A stretch of 47,311 nucleotides of DNA from JAAYKS01 sp964479435 (lineage in GTDB: Bacteria > Bacillota > Clostridia > Saccharofermentanales > UBA5734), in contig CAYZME010000004.1 of the NCBI GenBank assembly GCA_964479435.1, forward strand, positions 1-47,311, given 5' to 3'. Below are positions 9,161 through 18,439 of the stretch, in pieces. The position numbers and the translations under genes were made by a program. A model generated the notes under the pieces. It saw only the letters and a list, made by a program, of their open reading frames with translations. It had not been told where the DNA came from and searched no databases. The stretch's first letter is position 1; every line of letters begins with the position of its first letter.

Positions 9161-10233
9161 ACCCAAAAGAAAACCGGATCAACCGCTTGCGGGAATTATG
9201 CCAGGATATGGGTTTAGATGCCATTGCCATCCACAGCCGGGAAAATACGCGTTATTTTACCGGCTTCACTGGAACAGAGTCGACTGCTTTGATCTCGCTG
9301 AGCGAGCGCTTGATGCTGGTTGACTCGCGGTACACGACACAAGCCGCTACCCAATGTGAGGGGTTTGATATACAGGACACGACACTGCATGGGACATCCA
9401 CCCTTCTGTCTATCCTCAAAAACTTATCCATCACGCGTATCGGGATTGAGGATGAGGTTGTCCCTCTCTCCGTGTATCGCAAGTACCAAAACGACCAGGC
9501 GGGTATTGAATTTGTCCCGCTGGAAAGCTCGTTGGATCAGTTGCGAACAGCCAAAGACGACGAAGAGCTTGCATATATACGGCGTGCGGTTGAGATCGCC
9601 GACCAGGCTTTCGCGGCGATCACGCAACGGATCCGACCGGGGATATCAGAGCGTGCCTTGGCTTTCGAATTGGAAACAGCGATGCGAAAAAGAGGCGCTG
9701 AAAAACTCTCATTTGATACCATCGTCGCTTCAGGTGCCCGGAGCGCGCTGCCCCATGGGGTGGCGTCTGACAAGCAAATCGAATTCGGGGACTGCGTCGT
9801 ATTCGATTTTGGGTGCGTCTACCAAGGATACTGTTCTGATATCACACGCACCCTCTTCGTTGGCCACGCGGATCCGGAGTTGGTGGCCATTTATGATATT
9901 GTTTTATCCGCGCAAATCGCGGCGGAACGCATGCTGAAACCTGGGGTAACCGGCGCGCAAGCCGACGCGGTAGCCCGCAAAGTGATCACAGACGCGGGAT
10001 ATGGCGATCTGTTCGGACATGGTCTGGGACACGGGGTAGGGCTGGCGATTCATGAAAAACCCAGGCTTTCGCGCACCAATCCGGGGGCTCTCCAACCAGG
10101 CGATGTCGTCACAATCGAGCCGGGGATATACATTCCCGGCAAAGGGGGAGTCCGCATCGAAGATATGGCTGTTATCACCGCTTCCGGAGTAGATATTCTG
10201 ACCGGAACCCCCAAAGATATGCGAATCTTATGA
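9157..10233 (+). CDS. pepP: Xaa-Pro aminopeptidase (M24 family)
   Basis: 358-aa cytosolic metallopeptidase releasing N-terminal residues before proline. An N-terminal creatinase-like domain (about residues 1-130) precedes the pita-bread catalytic domain with dinuclear-metal ligands in VFDFGCVYQGYCSDITRTLF (two Asp), GHGLGHGVGLAIHE (His), EPGIYIPGKGG (Glu) and VRIEDM (Glu). It overlaps nfo by ATGA. In Bacillus the homologue yqhT directly precedes efp, exactly as here; peptidases acting at X-Pro bonds and EF-P, which relieves polyproline stalling, are often neighbours. Confidence 0.93.
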   Translation: MNPKENRINRLRELCQDMGLDAIAIHSRENTRYFTGFTGTESTALISLSERLMLVDSRYTTQAATQCEGFDIQDTTLHGTSTLLSILKNLSITRIGIEDEVVPLSVYRKYQNDQAGIEFVPLESSLDQLRTAKDDEELAYIRRAVEIADQAFAAITQRIRPGISERALAFELETAMRKRGAEKLSFDTIVASGARSALPHGVASDKQIEFGDCVVFDFGCVYQGYCSDITRTLFVGHADPELVAIYDIVLSAQIAAERMLKPGVTGAQADAVARKVITDAGYGDLFGHGLGHGVGLAIHEKPRLSRTNPGALQPGDVVTIEPGIYIPGKGGVRIEDMAVITASGVDILTGTPKDMRIL

Positions 10234-10344
10234 TGGTTGCCCCAGTCTGTATGAACCGAATACTCGACTTGCCATCGATGGGATAGTACAATGGTATACC
10301 GTAGAAATTTGCGCACAGAGATGGGCAACCTGGAGGTAGTATAA

Positions 10345-10902
10345 ATGATTACGGCGGGCGATTTCAGAAACGGTGTCACTTTCGAGATGGACGGACAAGT
10401 TTTTCAAGTCATCGAATTCCAGCATGTGAAGCCTGGAAAAGGGGCGGCATTTGTCCGGACAAAATACCGCAATGTAAAAACGGGTGCGGTCGTCGAACGC
10501 AGTTTCAACCCCAGTGACAAGTTTGAGGCGGCCCGCCTGGAACGCAGAGACATGCAATTTCTATATAAGGATGGCGATTTATACTACCTGATGGATGTGG
10601 AGAACTACGAACAACTGCCTTTTACCGCGGATATTCTGGGTGACGCAGTGCGCTTCCTTAAAGAGAATATGGTATGCAAAGTCATTTCATATAAAGGTAC
10701 CGTTTTTGGCGTCGAGCCTCCCATTTTCGTTGAACTTGAAGTGACGGAATGCGAACCCGGTGTCCGTGGCGACACGGCACAAAACGCGACCAAGACCGCG
10801 GTCCTCGAAACCGGGGCCAGTATCCGTGTACCCCTGTTTATCAACCAAGGCGATGTGGTGAAAATCGACACGCGGACCGGTGATTACATCGAGCGGGCCT
10901 GA
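10345..10902 (+). CDS. efp: elongation factor P
   Basis: 185-aa translation factor that binds between the P and E sites of stalled ribosomes and promotes peptide bond formation at consecutive prolines. Three beta-barrel domains are recognisable: the KOW-like N domain with loop KPGKGAAFVRTK placing Lys32 at the tip next to the P-site tRNA, the central OB domain, and the C-terminal OB domain ending GASIRVPLFINQGDVVKIDTRTGDY. Length and end match the family. The ATG follows GGAGGT. Lys32 may be modified, but no modification enzyme (EpmA/B, EarP) is in the window. Confidence 0.97.
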   Translation: MITAGDFRNGVTFEMDGQVFQVIEFQHVKPGKGAAFVRTKYRNVKTGAVVERSFNPSDKFEAARLERRDMQFLYKDGDLYYLMDVENYEQLPFTADILGDAVRFLKENMVCKVISYKGTVFGVEPPIFVELEVTECEPGVRGDTAQNATKTAVLETGASIRVPLFINQGDVVKIDTRTGDYIERA

Positions 10903-10931
10903 TCCGGAGTTGAGTGAAGAGGAGCACGATG

Positions 10932-11318
10932 ATGGCGACGCAAGATTCACGTTCCTCTACCCGCGGGGAACGATCGATGTCACAAGGGTTTATCGCACAA
11001 TACGCGGCTGAAGCCGCGCTCAATACGCCTGGTGTCGCGATGCTCGACTCCAGTGATGTGATCGCGATCAAAGAGTCAATGGGCGTCGAACATGAAGGGA
11101 AGGGCGTGCAGGTTCATTTTCTAGACGATGATGAGGGCTTGGTCACGATTACTGTATACCCGGTCGTGTTTTATGGGAATATCATGCCAGAAGTCGCGTG
11201 GAAGATTCAGGAGCGCGTAAAAGCGGACGTCGAACGGTATACCGGTTTGATGGTGGAACAGGTTCATGTGCACATCAAGGGGATCGTTCCCCCGCCGCAG
11301 GAAGGGGTACCACAATGA
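10932..11318 (+). CDS. Asp23/Gls24 family envelope stress response protein
   Basis: About 128 aa from ATG 10932; the open frame runs upstream to GTG 10914, but the purine-rich GAGGAG at 10919-10924 sits seven bases before ATG 10932 (ATG 10929 is also possible). The core reads FIAQYAAEAALNTPGVAML ... GVEHEGKGVQVHFLDDDEGLVTITVYPVVFYGNIMPEVAWKIQERVKADVERYTGLMVEQVHVHIKGI, the Asp23/Gls24 domain. In Staphylococcus, Asp23 is a membrane-associated protein tethered by AmaP and linked to cell-wall stress. The next two genes are AmaP and a DUF2273 protein, so the standard module is complete. In Bacillus the corresponding gene yqhY also lies just before nusB. Confidence 0.9.
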   Translation: MATQDSRSSTRGERSMSQGFIAQYAAEAALNTPGVAMLDSSDVIAIKESMGVEHEGKGVQVHFLDDDEGLVTITVYPVVFYGNIMPEVAWKIQERVKADVERYTGLMVEQVHVHIKGIVPPPQEGVPQ

Positions 11319-11866
11319 ATCGCCTGGTGCGTGTCATACTGATCGCGTATTCTTTCATTTTGGCGGTGCTCGGCTTTCTTTTCTTTATTGTCGCGCTGGA
11401 TAACAATATGGTGGTCGCCCTGACACGCCTGTTGTATTCCGTTCAGGCCAATCGCGGGGCCAAAGCGGTCGTTCTTGTTGTATTTTTGCTGCAGTTCACC
11501 ATTGGGGTCATTACTTTGGTTTTCGCATTGGTCAGCGGCCGTATGCGCAAATCCAGATTGCGGCAGACAGAGATCGGCATGATCGACATTGGCGTGGATG
11601 CCATCGAGAGCATCGCGCTTAATTCTGCAAAATCGGCACAGGGTGGGATAAAAACGGCCAAAGCCCGCGTCTACTCATCACAAAATGAAAAGATCAACGT
11701 CGAGTTAACGGCAATTCTGTATTCGGATGTCGAGATTCCGGTCATGATGTCGAAAGTGCAAGATCGGATCAAAAAAGACATCGAACGGTTTACAGGCATC
11801 CCGGTAGCCAATGTTTATATCAAAGTGAGTCGCGTAGAACCCGTAGCTGCCCGAATTGAAAGATAA
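11315..11866 (+). CDS. amaP: alkaline shock response membrane anchor protein AmaP
   Basis: 183 aa from ATG 11315, which overlaps the gls24 stop (ATGA); the frame is open further upstream but coupling makes this start most likely. Two transmembrane helices lie near residues 5-27 and 45-75 (VVLVVFLLQFTIGVITLVFALVSG). The cytoplasmic tail is itself Asp23-like, ending VPVMMSKVQDRIKKDIERFTGIPVANVYIKVSRV-type sequence (the visible start is IPVMMSKVQ). In staphylococci AmaP recruits Asp23 to the membrane, and the tail similarity here suggests hetero-oligomerisation with the preceding gene product. Confidence 0.85.
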   Translation: MNRLVRVILIAYSFILAVLGFLFFIVALDNNMVVALTRLLYSVQANRGAKAVVLVVFLLQFTIGVITLVFALVSGRMRKSRLRQTEIGMIDIGVDAIESIALNSAKSAQGGIKTAKARVYSSQNEKINVELTAILYSDVEIPVMMSKVQDRIKKDIERFTGIPVANVYIKVSRVEPVAARIER

Positions 11867-11883
11867 GCGGGTGCAGAGTAGAT

Positions 11884-12108
11884 ATGAAAAACTGGATTGA
11901 ATATATTCTCAACAGTCGCCCGGGTCTGGTCGGAGCCGCTTTTGGCTTTGCTTTGGCTTTGCTGTTGGTTTTGTTTGGCTTTTTTAGAACATTGTTTATT
12001 CTGCTGCTTGCGTTTGCCGGGTATATCATCGGGACTTTGTATTTGCGGGATAAAGAGAAAATTCGTGAATTGCTGGATCGGATTTTTCCGCCCGGCTTAT
12101 TCCGGTAG
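11884..12108 (+). CDS. DUF2273 small membrane protein
   Basis: 74 aa, two close hydrophobic helices (about residues 14-33 and 36-54) followed by a charged tail RDKEKIRELLDRIFPPGLF. This matches DUF2273 proteins, which accompany Asp23/Gls24 and AmaP in Firmicutes; function unknown. It sits 17 bases after amaP and 14 before nusB, in one apparent operon. Confidence 0.85.
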   Translation: MKNWIEYILNSRPGLVGAAFGFALALLLVLFGFFRTLFILLLAFAGYIIGTLYLRDKEKIRELLDRIFPPGLFR

Positions 12109-12122
12109 ATAGAGGAAGAAAG

Positions 12123-12578
12123 ATGGGAAGAAGGGAAGCCAGAGAGTACGCGTTCCAATTGTTGTATCAGCTGGAGATTCAAAAAGACGAACCGGGAACA
12201 CAAATCCGTGAATTCATTGACTTGTTTGGGATCGAGGCGAACGACGCGGATTATGTCGTTCTGCTGGCCAACGGTGTCACACTTGCCAAAGAAGAACTGG
12301 ACGCAGTATATGCAGGTTACCTCAAACGTTGGACGACGGAGCGTTTGCCGCGGGTTGATATCACCATCTTGCGAATTGCCGTTTACGAACTCCTAAAGGT
12401 GGATTCGGTTCCGGCCAGCGTTTCAATCAATGAAGCTGTTTTGCTGGCGCGTAAATACAGCAGCGAGGAAGCCCGCTCATACATCAATGCTGTGCTTGGC
12501 AGAGTCGTATCGGAACACAATCTGAGCGACCCGCCGGACCTGTTGAAGAAAACACAATCCGCGGCGGAATCCCAATGA
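12123..12578 (+). CDS. nusB: transcription antitermination factor NusB
   Basis: 151-aa all-helical RNA-binding protein that with NusE (S10) loads onto boxA RNA to allow rRNA antitermination. It begins MGRREAREYAFQLLYQLEIQ, the conserved NusB N-terminal arginine-rich helix, and carries RLPRVDITILRIAVYELL and VPASVSINEAVLLARKYSSEEARSYINAVLGRVV, its signature C-terminal region. The ATG follows AGAGGAAGAA. It overlaps xseA by four bases (ATGA). Confidence 0.95.
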   Translation: MGRREAREYAFQLLYQLEIQKDEPGTQIREFIDLFGIEANDADYVVLLANGVTLAKEELDAVYAGYLKRWTTERLPRVDITILRIAVYELLKVDSVPASVSINEAVLLARKYSSEEARSYINAVLGRVVSEHNLSDPPDLLKKTQSAAESQ

Positions 12579-13810
12579 ACGGACGCGCCATTACGGTTTC
12601 CCAACTCAATCGATACGTTAAATCGCTGCTGGAGCGGGACGCGTCGCTGACGCGCGCGTTGGTTACCGGCGAGATCTCCGGATTTAAGCGACACCCTTCC
12701 GGCCATTTGTATTTTATCCTCAAGGACGAAGAGGCGCAGGTGTCTTGCGTGATGTTCAAGGGGCAGGCGCAAACGCTGCGTTTCGCTCCCGAAAACGGCA
12801 TGCAAGTTGTTTTGCGCGCGCGGGCCTCTCTGTTTGAGCGCTCCGGGGGATTTCAGCTTTACATATCAGAAATGAACGTTGTCGGTGTCGGTGACTTGCA
12901 CGCGGCCTTCGAACAGCTGAAAGCACAGCTGGCAAAAGAAGGACTATTTGATCCCGCCCGTAAAAAACCGCTCCCTGTTTTACCGCGCCGCATCGGTGTC
13001 ATCACTTCTTCTTCCGGAGCTGTCATCCGTGACATCCTACATGTGTTGGGCCGCAGGTTTCCCGATTTCCGGGTGATCCTCCACCCTGTGCCCGTACAAG
13101 GACCGGGCGCAGCCCAGGCCATCGCCGCTGCCATTCGCACCATGAACCAATTCGAGGTAGCCGATGTACTAATTGTCGGGCGCGGCGGGGGTTCGATCGA
13201 GGACTTGTGGGCGTTCAATGAAGAAGAAGTCGCACGCGCGGTTTATGCATCTGGTATACCGGTCATATCCGCGGTCGGGCATGAAACTGACTATACCATT
13301 TGCGATTTTGTTGCGGACGTTCGTGCGCCCACGCCGTCAGCCGCAGCTGAGATTGTGATGCCCATCAAAAGTGAGTTGGTGGAAAAGCTTGCGTCATTGG
13401 ATAATCGTTTGCGCACGCGGATATTCCAACGTTTGGACCTGTCACGGGAACGAATGAAAAAAATCGCAGATGCGCGCGTGCTTGTGGATCCGCTGGAAAT
13501 GATCAACCGCAGGCAGATGCGTGTCGACCTGTTAACACAAAGAATGACGACTGTGATCCGGCAAAGACTGTCTGTCGTTACGCGCCGGTTCTCATTGACG
13601 GCAGGTAAATTAGATGCGTTGAGTCCACTTAAGGTGTTATCGCGCGGCTACGGACTGGTGCAGGATACCGAATCCGGTTTGTCCGTGCTCAGCATTCACC
13701 GCACCGCGGTTGGCAAGCGCCTGGATGTGGTCTTATCTGATGGCAGTTTGGAATGCCTGGTTGAGAGGATCCATCGGAGGAGTGAGGAGGAGAATACACA
13801 TGGAGTTTAA
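12575..13810 (+). CDS. xseA: exodeoxyribonuclease VII large subunit
   Basis: 411-aa catalytic subunit of exonuclease VII, which degrades single-stranded DNA from both ends. An N-terminal OB fold (residues 5-100: ITVSQLNRYVKSLLE, GEISGFKRHPSGHLYFILKD) is followed by the XseA catalytic domain with GVITSSSGAVIRDILHVLGRRFP, GRGGGSIEDLWAFNEEEVARAV and SAVGHETDYTICDFVADVRAPTPSAAAE, then a long coiled-coil and the C-terminal LSRGYGLV segment. All signature motifs are intact. It overlaps nusB at the start and xseB at the end (11 bases). The usual folD between nusB and xseA is absent. Confidence 0.96.
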   Translation: MNGRAITVSQLNRYVKSLLERDASLTRALVTGEISGFKRHPSGHLYFILKDEEAQVSCVMFKGQAQTLRFAPENGMQVVLRARASLFERSGGFQLYISEMNVVGVGDLHAAFEQLKAQLAKEGLFDPARKKPLPVLPRRIGVITSSSGAVIRDILHVLGRRFPDFRVILHPVPVQGPGAAQAIAAAIRTMNQFEVADVLIVGRGGGSIEDLWAFNEEEVARAVYASGIPVISAVGHETDYTICDFVADVRAPTPSAAAEIVMPIKSELVEKLASLDNRLRTRIFQRLDLSRERMKKIADARVLVDPLEMINRRQMRVDLLTQRMTTVIRQRLSVVTRRFSLTAGKLDALSPLKVLSRGYGLVQDTESGLSVLSIHRTAVGKRLDVVLSDGSLECLVERIHRRSEEENTHGV

Positions 13811-14150
13811 CCCACACGAGACGAACGAGCGTCAACAAGACTTTTTTGAACAAGCTACAGCGGATACCGCGCCCAGCCCAGCCGCTACAAATGAAGAGGT
13901 ACAGCAGGTATCTTCAAAGGAAGTTGAAAATAAACCAACTTTTGAAGACGCGCTTTTGCGCCTGGAGCAAACGGTGGCCCGCCTCGAATCCACGGACATT
14001 TCTCTTGATGAATCCCTGCGATTGTTTCAGGAAGGAACGAGATTGACCCGTATTTGCTCTGAATTATTAGAAAGCATCGAGCATCGGATCACTCAACTGG
14101 TCGGCAATGGTGAAACCGGTGTACGTGAAATCCCTTTTGACGAGGATTGA
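13800..14150 (+). CDS. xseB: exodeoxyribonuclease VII small subunit
   Basis: Small accessory subunit that binds the XseA coiled coil. ATG 13800 is preceded by GAGGAGGAG, so this start (116 aa) is preferred over longer frames. The XseB domain spans about residues 45-105 (TFEDALLRLEQTVARLESTDISLDESLRLFQEGTRLTRICSELLESIEHRI). The first 44 residues are a polar, low-complexity extension rich in Glu, Gln, Thr and Pro that typical XseB (60-80 aa) lacks. It overlaps xseA by 11 bases. Confidence 0.9.
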   Translation: MEFNPHETNERQQDFFEQATADTAPSPAATNEEVQQVSSKEVENKPTFEDALLRLEQTVARLESTDISLDESLRLFQEGTRLTRICSELLESIEHRITQLVGNGETGVREIPFDED

Positions 14151-14152
14151 CT

Positions 14153-15055
14153 TTGGAAACCTTCACTGAAAAAATCACTTCACTCAAACAGAAGTTCGAG
14201 TCCGCGCTGGACGCGGTTTTGCCTCGCCTGGAGGGTCCGGAGGCGCGAATCATCGAGGCCGCCCGTTACAGCCTTTTTGCCGGGGGAAAGCGACTGCGGC
14301 CGATTATGGCATTGGCAACCGGAACCATGTTCGGCATACCGCACGCGGAGATTCTGCCGTTTGCATGCGCGTTGGAGATGATTCATACCTACTCGCTGAT
14401 TCATGACGATTTGCCATGCATGGACGACGACGATTTGCGAAGAGGACAGCCCGCTTGTCATCGGCAATATGATGAAGCGACTGCCGTGTTGGCTGGCGAC
14501 TGGCTGTTAACTGCGGCGTTTGAGCATATGCTTGCACACTGCGCGGCGGATCCCATACGCACAGGCGCACGCGTCGCCGCCGCCAGGCGCGTCGGCCGCA
14601 ACGCGGGAATAGCCGGGATGCTCGGCGGCCAAGCGATCGATTTGTGGAGTGTGAATCATAAGATCGGCGAGCCCTTACTGGAACGCATGCATCAAATGAA
14701 GACGGGCGCGATGTTTGGCTCGTCCTTGCTGATTGTGCTTGACTTGCGTTGTGTTTCGCGCCCCGCCGCCGACGCCATCGAGCGATATGCGGATAGGATC
14801 GGTTTGCAGTTTCAAATTCAGGATGACATGCTGGACGCAACAGCTACCACTACCCAATTGGGCAAATCGTCCGGAAAAGACGCGCGAGATCAGAAATCAA
14901 CCTATGTGACCCTCTTCGGTATGGATGGCGCGCGTGCGCGCCTCGAGACCAGTTACGCGCAAGCACAAGCCGCGCTCGACGAACTGGAAACATTGAAATA
15001 TGACACGTCCTTTTTCCGCTCCCTCACTTCTTTTTTGACTGAAAGGGATCATTAA
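14153..15055 (+). CDS. ispA: geranylgeranyl/farnesyl diphosphate synthase
   Basis: Condenses isopentenyl and dimethylallyl diphosphates into C15 (possibly C20) prenyl diphosphate. Both Asp-rich motifs are present: HDDLPCMDDDDLRRG (first, near residue 85) and QIQDDMLD (second, near 225), with GGKRLRP near 47 and KTG near 185. The frame opens at TTG 14147 overlapping the xseB stop, but CGAGGA at 14141-14146 places TTG 14153 at ideal spacing, giving about 300 aa. It lies directly upstream of dxs, so precursor and chain-elongation steps of the MEP isoprenoid route are coupled. Confidence 0.93.
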   Translation: METFTEKITSLKQKFESALDAVLPRLEGPEARIIEAARYSLFAGGKRLRPIMALATGTMFGIPHAEILPFACALEMIHTYSLIHDDLPCMDDDDLRRGQPACHRQYDEATAVLAGDWLLTAAFEHMLAHCAADPIRTGARVAAARRVGRNAGIAGMLGGQAIDLWSVNHKIGEPLLERMHQMKTGAMFGSSLLIVLDLRCVSRPAADAIERYADRIGLQFQIQDDMLDATATTTQLGKSSGKDARDQKSTYVTLFGMDGARARLETSYAQAQAALDELETLKYDTSFFRSLTSFLTERDH

Positions 15056-15059
15056 GTCC

Positions 15060-16999
15060 ATGTCTGAAGGATATATACTCGACCGCATTCAGCACCCAGG
15101 GGAACTGCGCGCGCTTTCTGATTCAGAACGGCTTCAATTAGCAAACGAAATCCGCGAGCGAATTGTTCATACGGTTTCACGTAACGGCGGACATCTGGCC
15201 TCCAATTTAGGGGTTGTCGAATTGACAATCACACTCCTGATGGCTTTTGATTTGGAACAAGACCAGATTGTTTGGGACGTTGGCCATCAAGCATATACCT
15301 TCAAACTACTGACCGGCCGGGCGGAACGTTTTGATACTTTGCGAACCGATAAAGGCATCTCCGGTTTCCCGAAAAGGGAAGAGAGCCCATATGATGCCTA
15401 TAACACCGGTCACAGCAGCACTTCGATTTCGGCATCCCTCGGCATTCTCAGGGCAAAACATTTATTAGGGGAGGCTGGGCAGGTCGTTGCTGTCATCGGA
15501 GATGGGGCACTAACCGGAGGACTGGCATTTGAAGCGCTCAATGACGCGGGTCAATATAGTGAACGACTCATTGTTGTCTTAAATGACAACCAAATGTCCA
15601 TTCAGCGCAACCACGGCAGCCTGGCTCGCCACTTAAGGGAAATCCGCCTGTCGCATACTTACTTACGTATGAAATCGCGTGTCGAAATCATCCTCAATCG
15701 AATCCCGCTGCTTGGGCGCCCAACCGCGCGTTTGATCGAGTTCGCGAAAAGCATGATGCGTCGCATCGCCCGACCCTTTCCGGTCATTTTCGAGGACATG
15801 GGCTTTAAGTACTTTGGACCCATTGACGGTCATGATATACCGTCTCTTTCAAGTCATCTGGAAAGCATCCGTGAAATCGATGGCCCCGTTTTGCTGCATG
15901 TTTGCACACAAAAAGGCAAAGGCTACACGTTCGCGGAAGAAAGCCCGGAAGATTATCATGGGGTGGCTCCCTTTGAAATTCAAAAGGGAATAAATGGCGC
16001 GACAGAAGCACCTGTTGACGTGAGAAGCCATCGCTCTTTCTCTGACGCTTTCGGTACTTTTCTGGCGGATGCCGCGGATGTGAACCCGCGCATTGTGGCT
16101 GTCACGGCCGCCATGTGCTCTGGAACCGGGTTGAGTGCTTTCGCGAAACGCCACCCACAGCGCTTCTTTGATGTTTGCATCGCCGAACAGCATGCGGTCA
16201 CGATGGCATGTGGTATGGCAACGCGCGGGATTATACCTGTAGTTGCCATTTATTCCACTTTTTTACAACGCGCGTTTGACCAAATCCTTCATGACGCGGC
16301 GTTGCAAAGGCTTCATATTGTTTTCGCCGTGGATCGTGCAGGCGTTGTGGGAGAAGACGGGGAGACCCACCAGGGTGTTTATGATCTGGCTTATTTGATG
16401 CCCATCCCAGGGTTGGAAATATTCGCTCCCCGCGACTACTCGGAACTGAACCAAATGCTCCTTTACGCAGTGGAACATGCGCAGGGTCCGGTTGTGATTC
16501 GCTACCCTCGCGGACCGGAAAGAAAAGCAATAGCGGGCAGATACCAATCGCCATCTTCCGTAAAAAAAGCGCACGTACTGCGAGAAGGCAANNNNNNNNN
16601 NAGGATGTGACATTGGCAGCGTGCGGGGCCATGATCGATCATGCGCTTGTCGCCGCCGACCTTCTGGCGCACGAAGGGGTCGGATGCGAGGTGCTGGATA
16701 TTCGGGCAATCAAACCGTTGGACTGGCAGACGATTCTTGCTTCTTGTGACAAAACTGAAAGGCTGGTCACAATGGAGGATGGCGTTGCGATCGGTGGCGT
16801 GGGCGCGGCCATGGCTTCCTATGTCGCGCAGTTCCGGCCCGGTATACCTGTGGCAATCGTAGCCGCCGGGGACCACCCAATTGAACAAGGGAGTATCGCG
16901 CAAATACACAGACGGGAAAAAATGGACGCGCAAGCCATCGTTACAGCTTGCCGGCAGTTGCTTGCGACACCACCCAAGATCCCTTCCCTCAACGTATAG
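15060..16999 (+). CDS. dxs: 1-deoxy-D-xylulose-5-phosphate synthase (interrupted by assembly gap)
   Basis: Thiamine-diphosphate enzyme making DXP from pyruvate and glyceraldehyde-3-phosphate, first step of the MEP pathway. The N part has GHQAYTFKLLTGR, the HSSTSIS histidine, the TPP/Mg motif GDGALTGGLAFEALNDAG, and NDNQMSI. The transketolase pyrimidine domain has DVCIAEQHAVTMACGMA, YSTFLQRAFDQILHD and DRAGVVGEDGETHQGVYDLAYL. Ten Ns at 16592-16601 interrupt it and shift the reading frame; the sequence resumes as DVTLAACGAMIDHAL through the transketolase C domain (IRAIKPLD) to the stop at 16999. If the contig ends overlap by the single base A, the text reads GGC AAG GAT GTG, giving the family-typical EGKDVT and a 642-aa protein of normal length. 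The usual tlyA neighbour is absent. Confidence 0.93.
16592..16601. other. assembly gap (10 N) inside dxs
   Basis: Ten Ns, a placeholder length. Flanking frames require a true length of 2 modulo 3; an overlap of one base (length minus 1) satisfies this and yields the canonical EGKDVT, so probably nothing is missing. Confidence 0.95.
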
Positions 17000-17021
17000 A
17001 ATTCCCGCATCTGTCAGGTGG

Positions 17022-17049
17022 TGGACATTTATGGCATCGTGTATATTAT
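17022..17049 (+). promoter_or_regulatory. candidate promoter for nadK-argR-recN
   Basis: TGGACA (17022-17027), 16-base spacer, TATTAT (17044-17049), located 47 bases before the nadK start in the only non-coding stretch between dxs and nadK. Suggests an independent transcription start; not proven. Confidence 0.45.
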
Positions 17050-17095
17050 TCATGATGCTTGGCGGGTAACATGTCGTATGACCCGGAGGTGAAAG

Positions 17096-17956
17096 ATGCG
17101 GATTGGAATGGTCTCCAACCCCCTGAAGGATGAAAACTTTGCGACTGCGACGCGCGCCGCAGATATCCTCCGCGGCTTCGGTGCTGTTCCTGTAATAGAT
17201 GAAGATGACGGGTTGGCTTATCACGCTTTGTCCACACGCGCGGAACGCGGCAGCCTGGATACATGTGAATTAATCCTCTGCTTTGGCGGCGATGGTACTT
17301 TTTTGTCTGTTGTCGGCAACCACCATGCGTTAGGTGTCCCGATTATCGGCGTGAACTTAGGTAGTTTGGGCTTTTTGGCTGAGATCCACCCGGGTAACCT
17401 GGAGGCCAGCTTGCGTGATCTGGTCGCAGGGCAATTTCGCATCGAAGAACGGATGTTGATCGAAGCTTCTTTTCTGGATGGCGATGGCCGTGTCAAAACA
17501 ATCCAGACCGCACTCAACGATGTGGTGGTCTCAAGAGGGGGTATTTCCCGCATCCTGACTACAGTCTTATCAATCGATGGGCAGACGGTCGAACGCATCC
17601 CCGGCGATGGGATCATTGTATCAACCCCGACCGGCTCAACAGGTTATTCCTTGTCCGCGGGCGGGCCGATCATTCAGCCTGAGCTCGCTTTGATGGTCGT
17701 AACGCCAATCTGTCCGCACACCTTGCATAATCGCAGTTATGTGGTTCCCGCAACCAGCGAAGTGGGTATTGGTATTCTTGACTATCCTTTTACTGCGGTT
17801 GTGTCAATCGATGGCCGGCCGGCGGGTGTCATGTCAGTGACCGATCGTATCCTGGTGCGGCGCGCTTCCCACACAATGAAACTGGCAAAGCTTGACGACA
17901 CAGGATTTTACGAGCGGTTACCTGGGAAAATCTCTGAACGTGGGGGTGTGAGATGA
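17096..17956 (+). CDS. nadK: NAD kinase
   Basis: Phosphorylates NAD to NADP with ATP or polyphosphate. The 286-aa protein has the kinase motif GGDGTFL at 64-70, the GVNLGSLGFLAE loop near 90, NDVVVSRG near 142, and the second domain motif GDGIIVSTPTGSTGYSLSAGGPII near 177-200, all diagnostic. ATG follows GGAGGTGAAAG. Its stop overlaps the argR start (ATGA). The nadK-argR-recN order is common in Clostridia. Confidence 0.96.
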   Translation: MRIGMVSNPLKDENFATATRAADILRGFGAVPVIDEDDGLAYHALSTRAERGSLDTCELILCFGGDGTFLSVVGNHHALGVPIIGVNLGSLGFLAEIHPGNLEASLRDLVAGQFRIEERMLIEASFLDGDGRVKTIQTALNDVVVSRGGISRILTTVLSIDGQTVERIPGDGIIVSTPTGSTGYSLSAGGPIIQPELALMVVTPICPHTLHNRSYVVPATSEVGIGILDYPFTAVVSIDGRPAGVMSVTDRILVRRASHTMKLAKLDDTGFYERLPGKISERGGVR

Positions 17957-18420
17957 ATCTGAGCAAGAACGAACGCCAGGCACGTATTCTTGCTTTGGTC
18001 AGAGGCGGAGCCATATGTACTCAGAGCGAACTGGTTTCCGCTCTTTCTGAGCAAGGCTATGACGTGACACAAGCAACGGTTTCTCGTGATATCAAAGAAC
18101 TGGGGATCATCAAAGCCGCTTCCGGGACGGGGGCACAGCGATATGTCCCGATGGAACGCAGCGGTGAAATTGCCGCAGGGCGCCTGATGAAAGTCTTCTC
18201 CGAGGCGGTGGTATCCTGTGAGAGCGCCGGAAACATCGTTGTCCTCAAAACATTTCCCGGGATGGCACAAGCAAGCGCTTCCGCTTTGGACTCGATGCGT
18301 ATGCAAGACATTGTCGGGACGATTGCCGGTGATGACACAGTTTTTGTTGTCACAAAAAAGTCTTCACATGCGGCATCTCTGGCTGAGAACATACGTCAGC
18401 TGCTGGGTGGAAGGCCATAA
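17953..18420 (+). CDS. argR: arginine repressor
   Basis: 155-aa hexameric regulator of arginine biosynthesis and catabolism (AhrC in Bacillus). N-terminal winged helix at residues 5-70 (ARILALVRGG, TQSELVSALSEQGYDVTQATVSRDIKELGIIK); C-terminal oligomerisation and arginine-binding domain with MRMQDIVGTIAGDDTVFVVTK, where the GTIAGDDT Asp pair contacts the arginine ligand in the family. No arginine genes lie in the window; the location between nadK and recN is the conserved one. Confidence 0.95.
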   Translation: MNLSKNERQARILALVRGGAICTQSELVSALSEQGYDVTQATVSRDIKELGIIKAASGTGAQRYVPMERSGEIAAGRLMKVFSEAVVSCESAGNIVVLKTFPGMAQASASALDSMRMQDIVGTIAGDDTVFVVTKKSSHAASLAENIRQLLGGRP

Positions 18421-18439
18421 GAACCGGGAGGTCAGTTGG

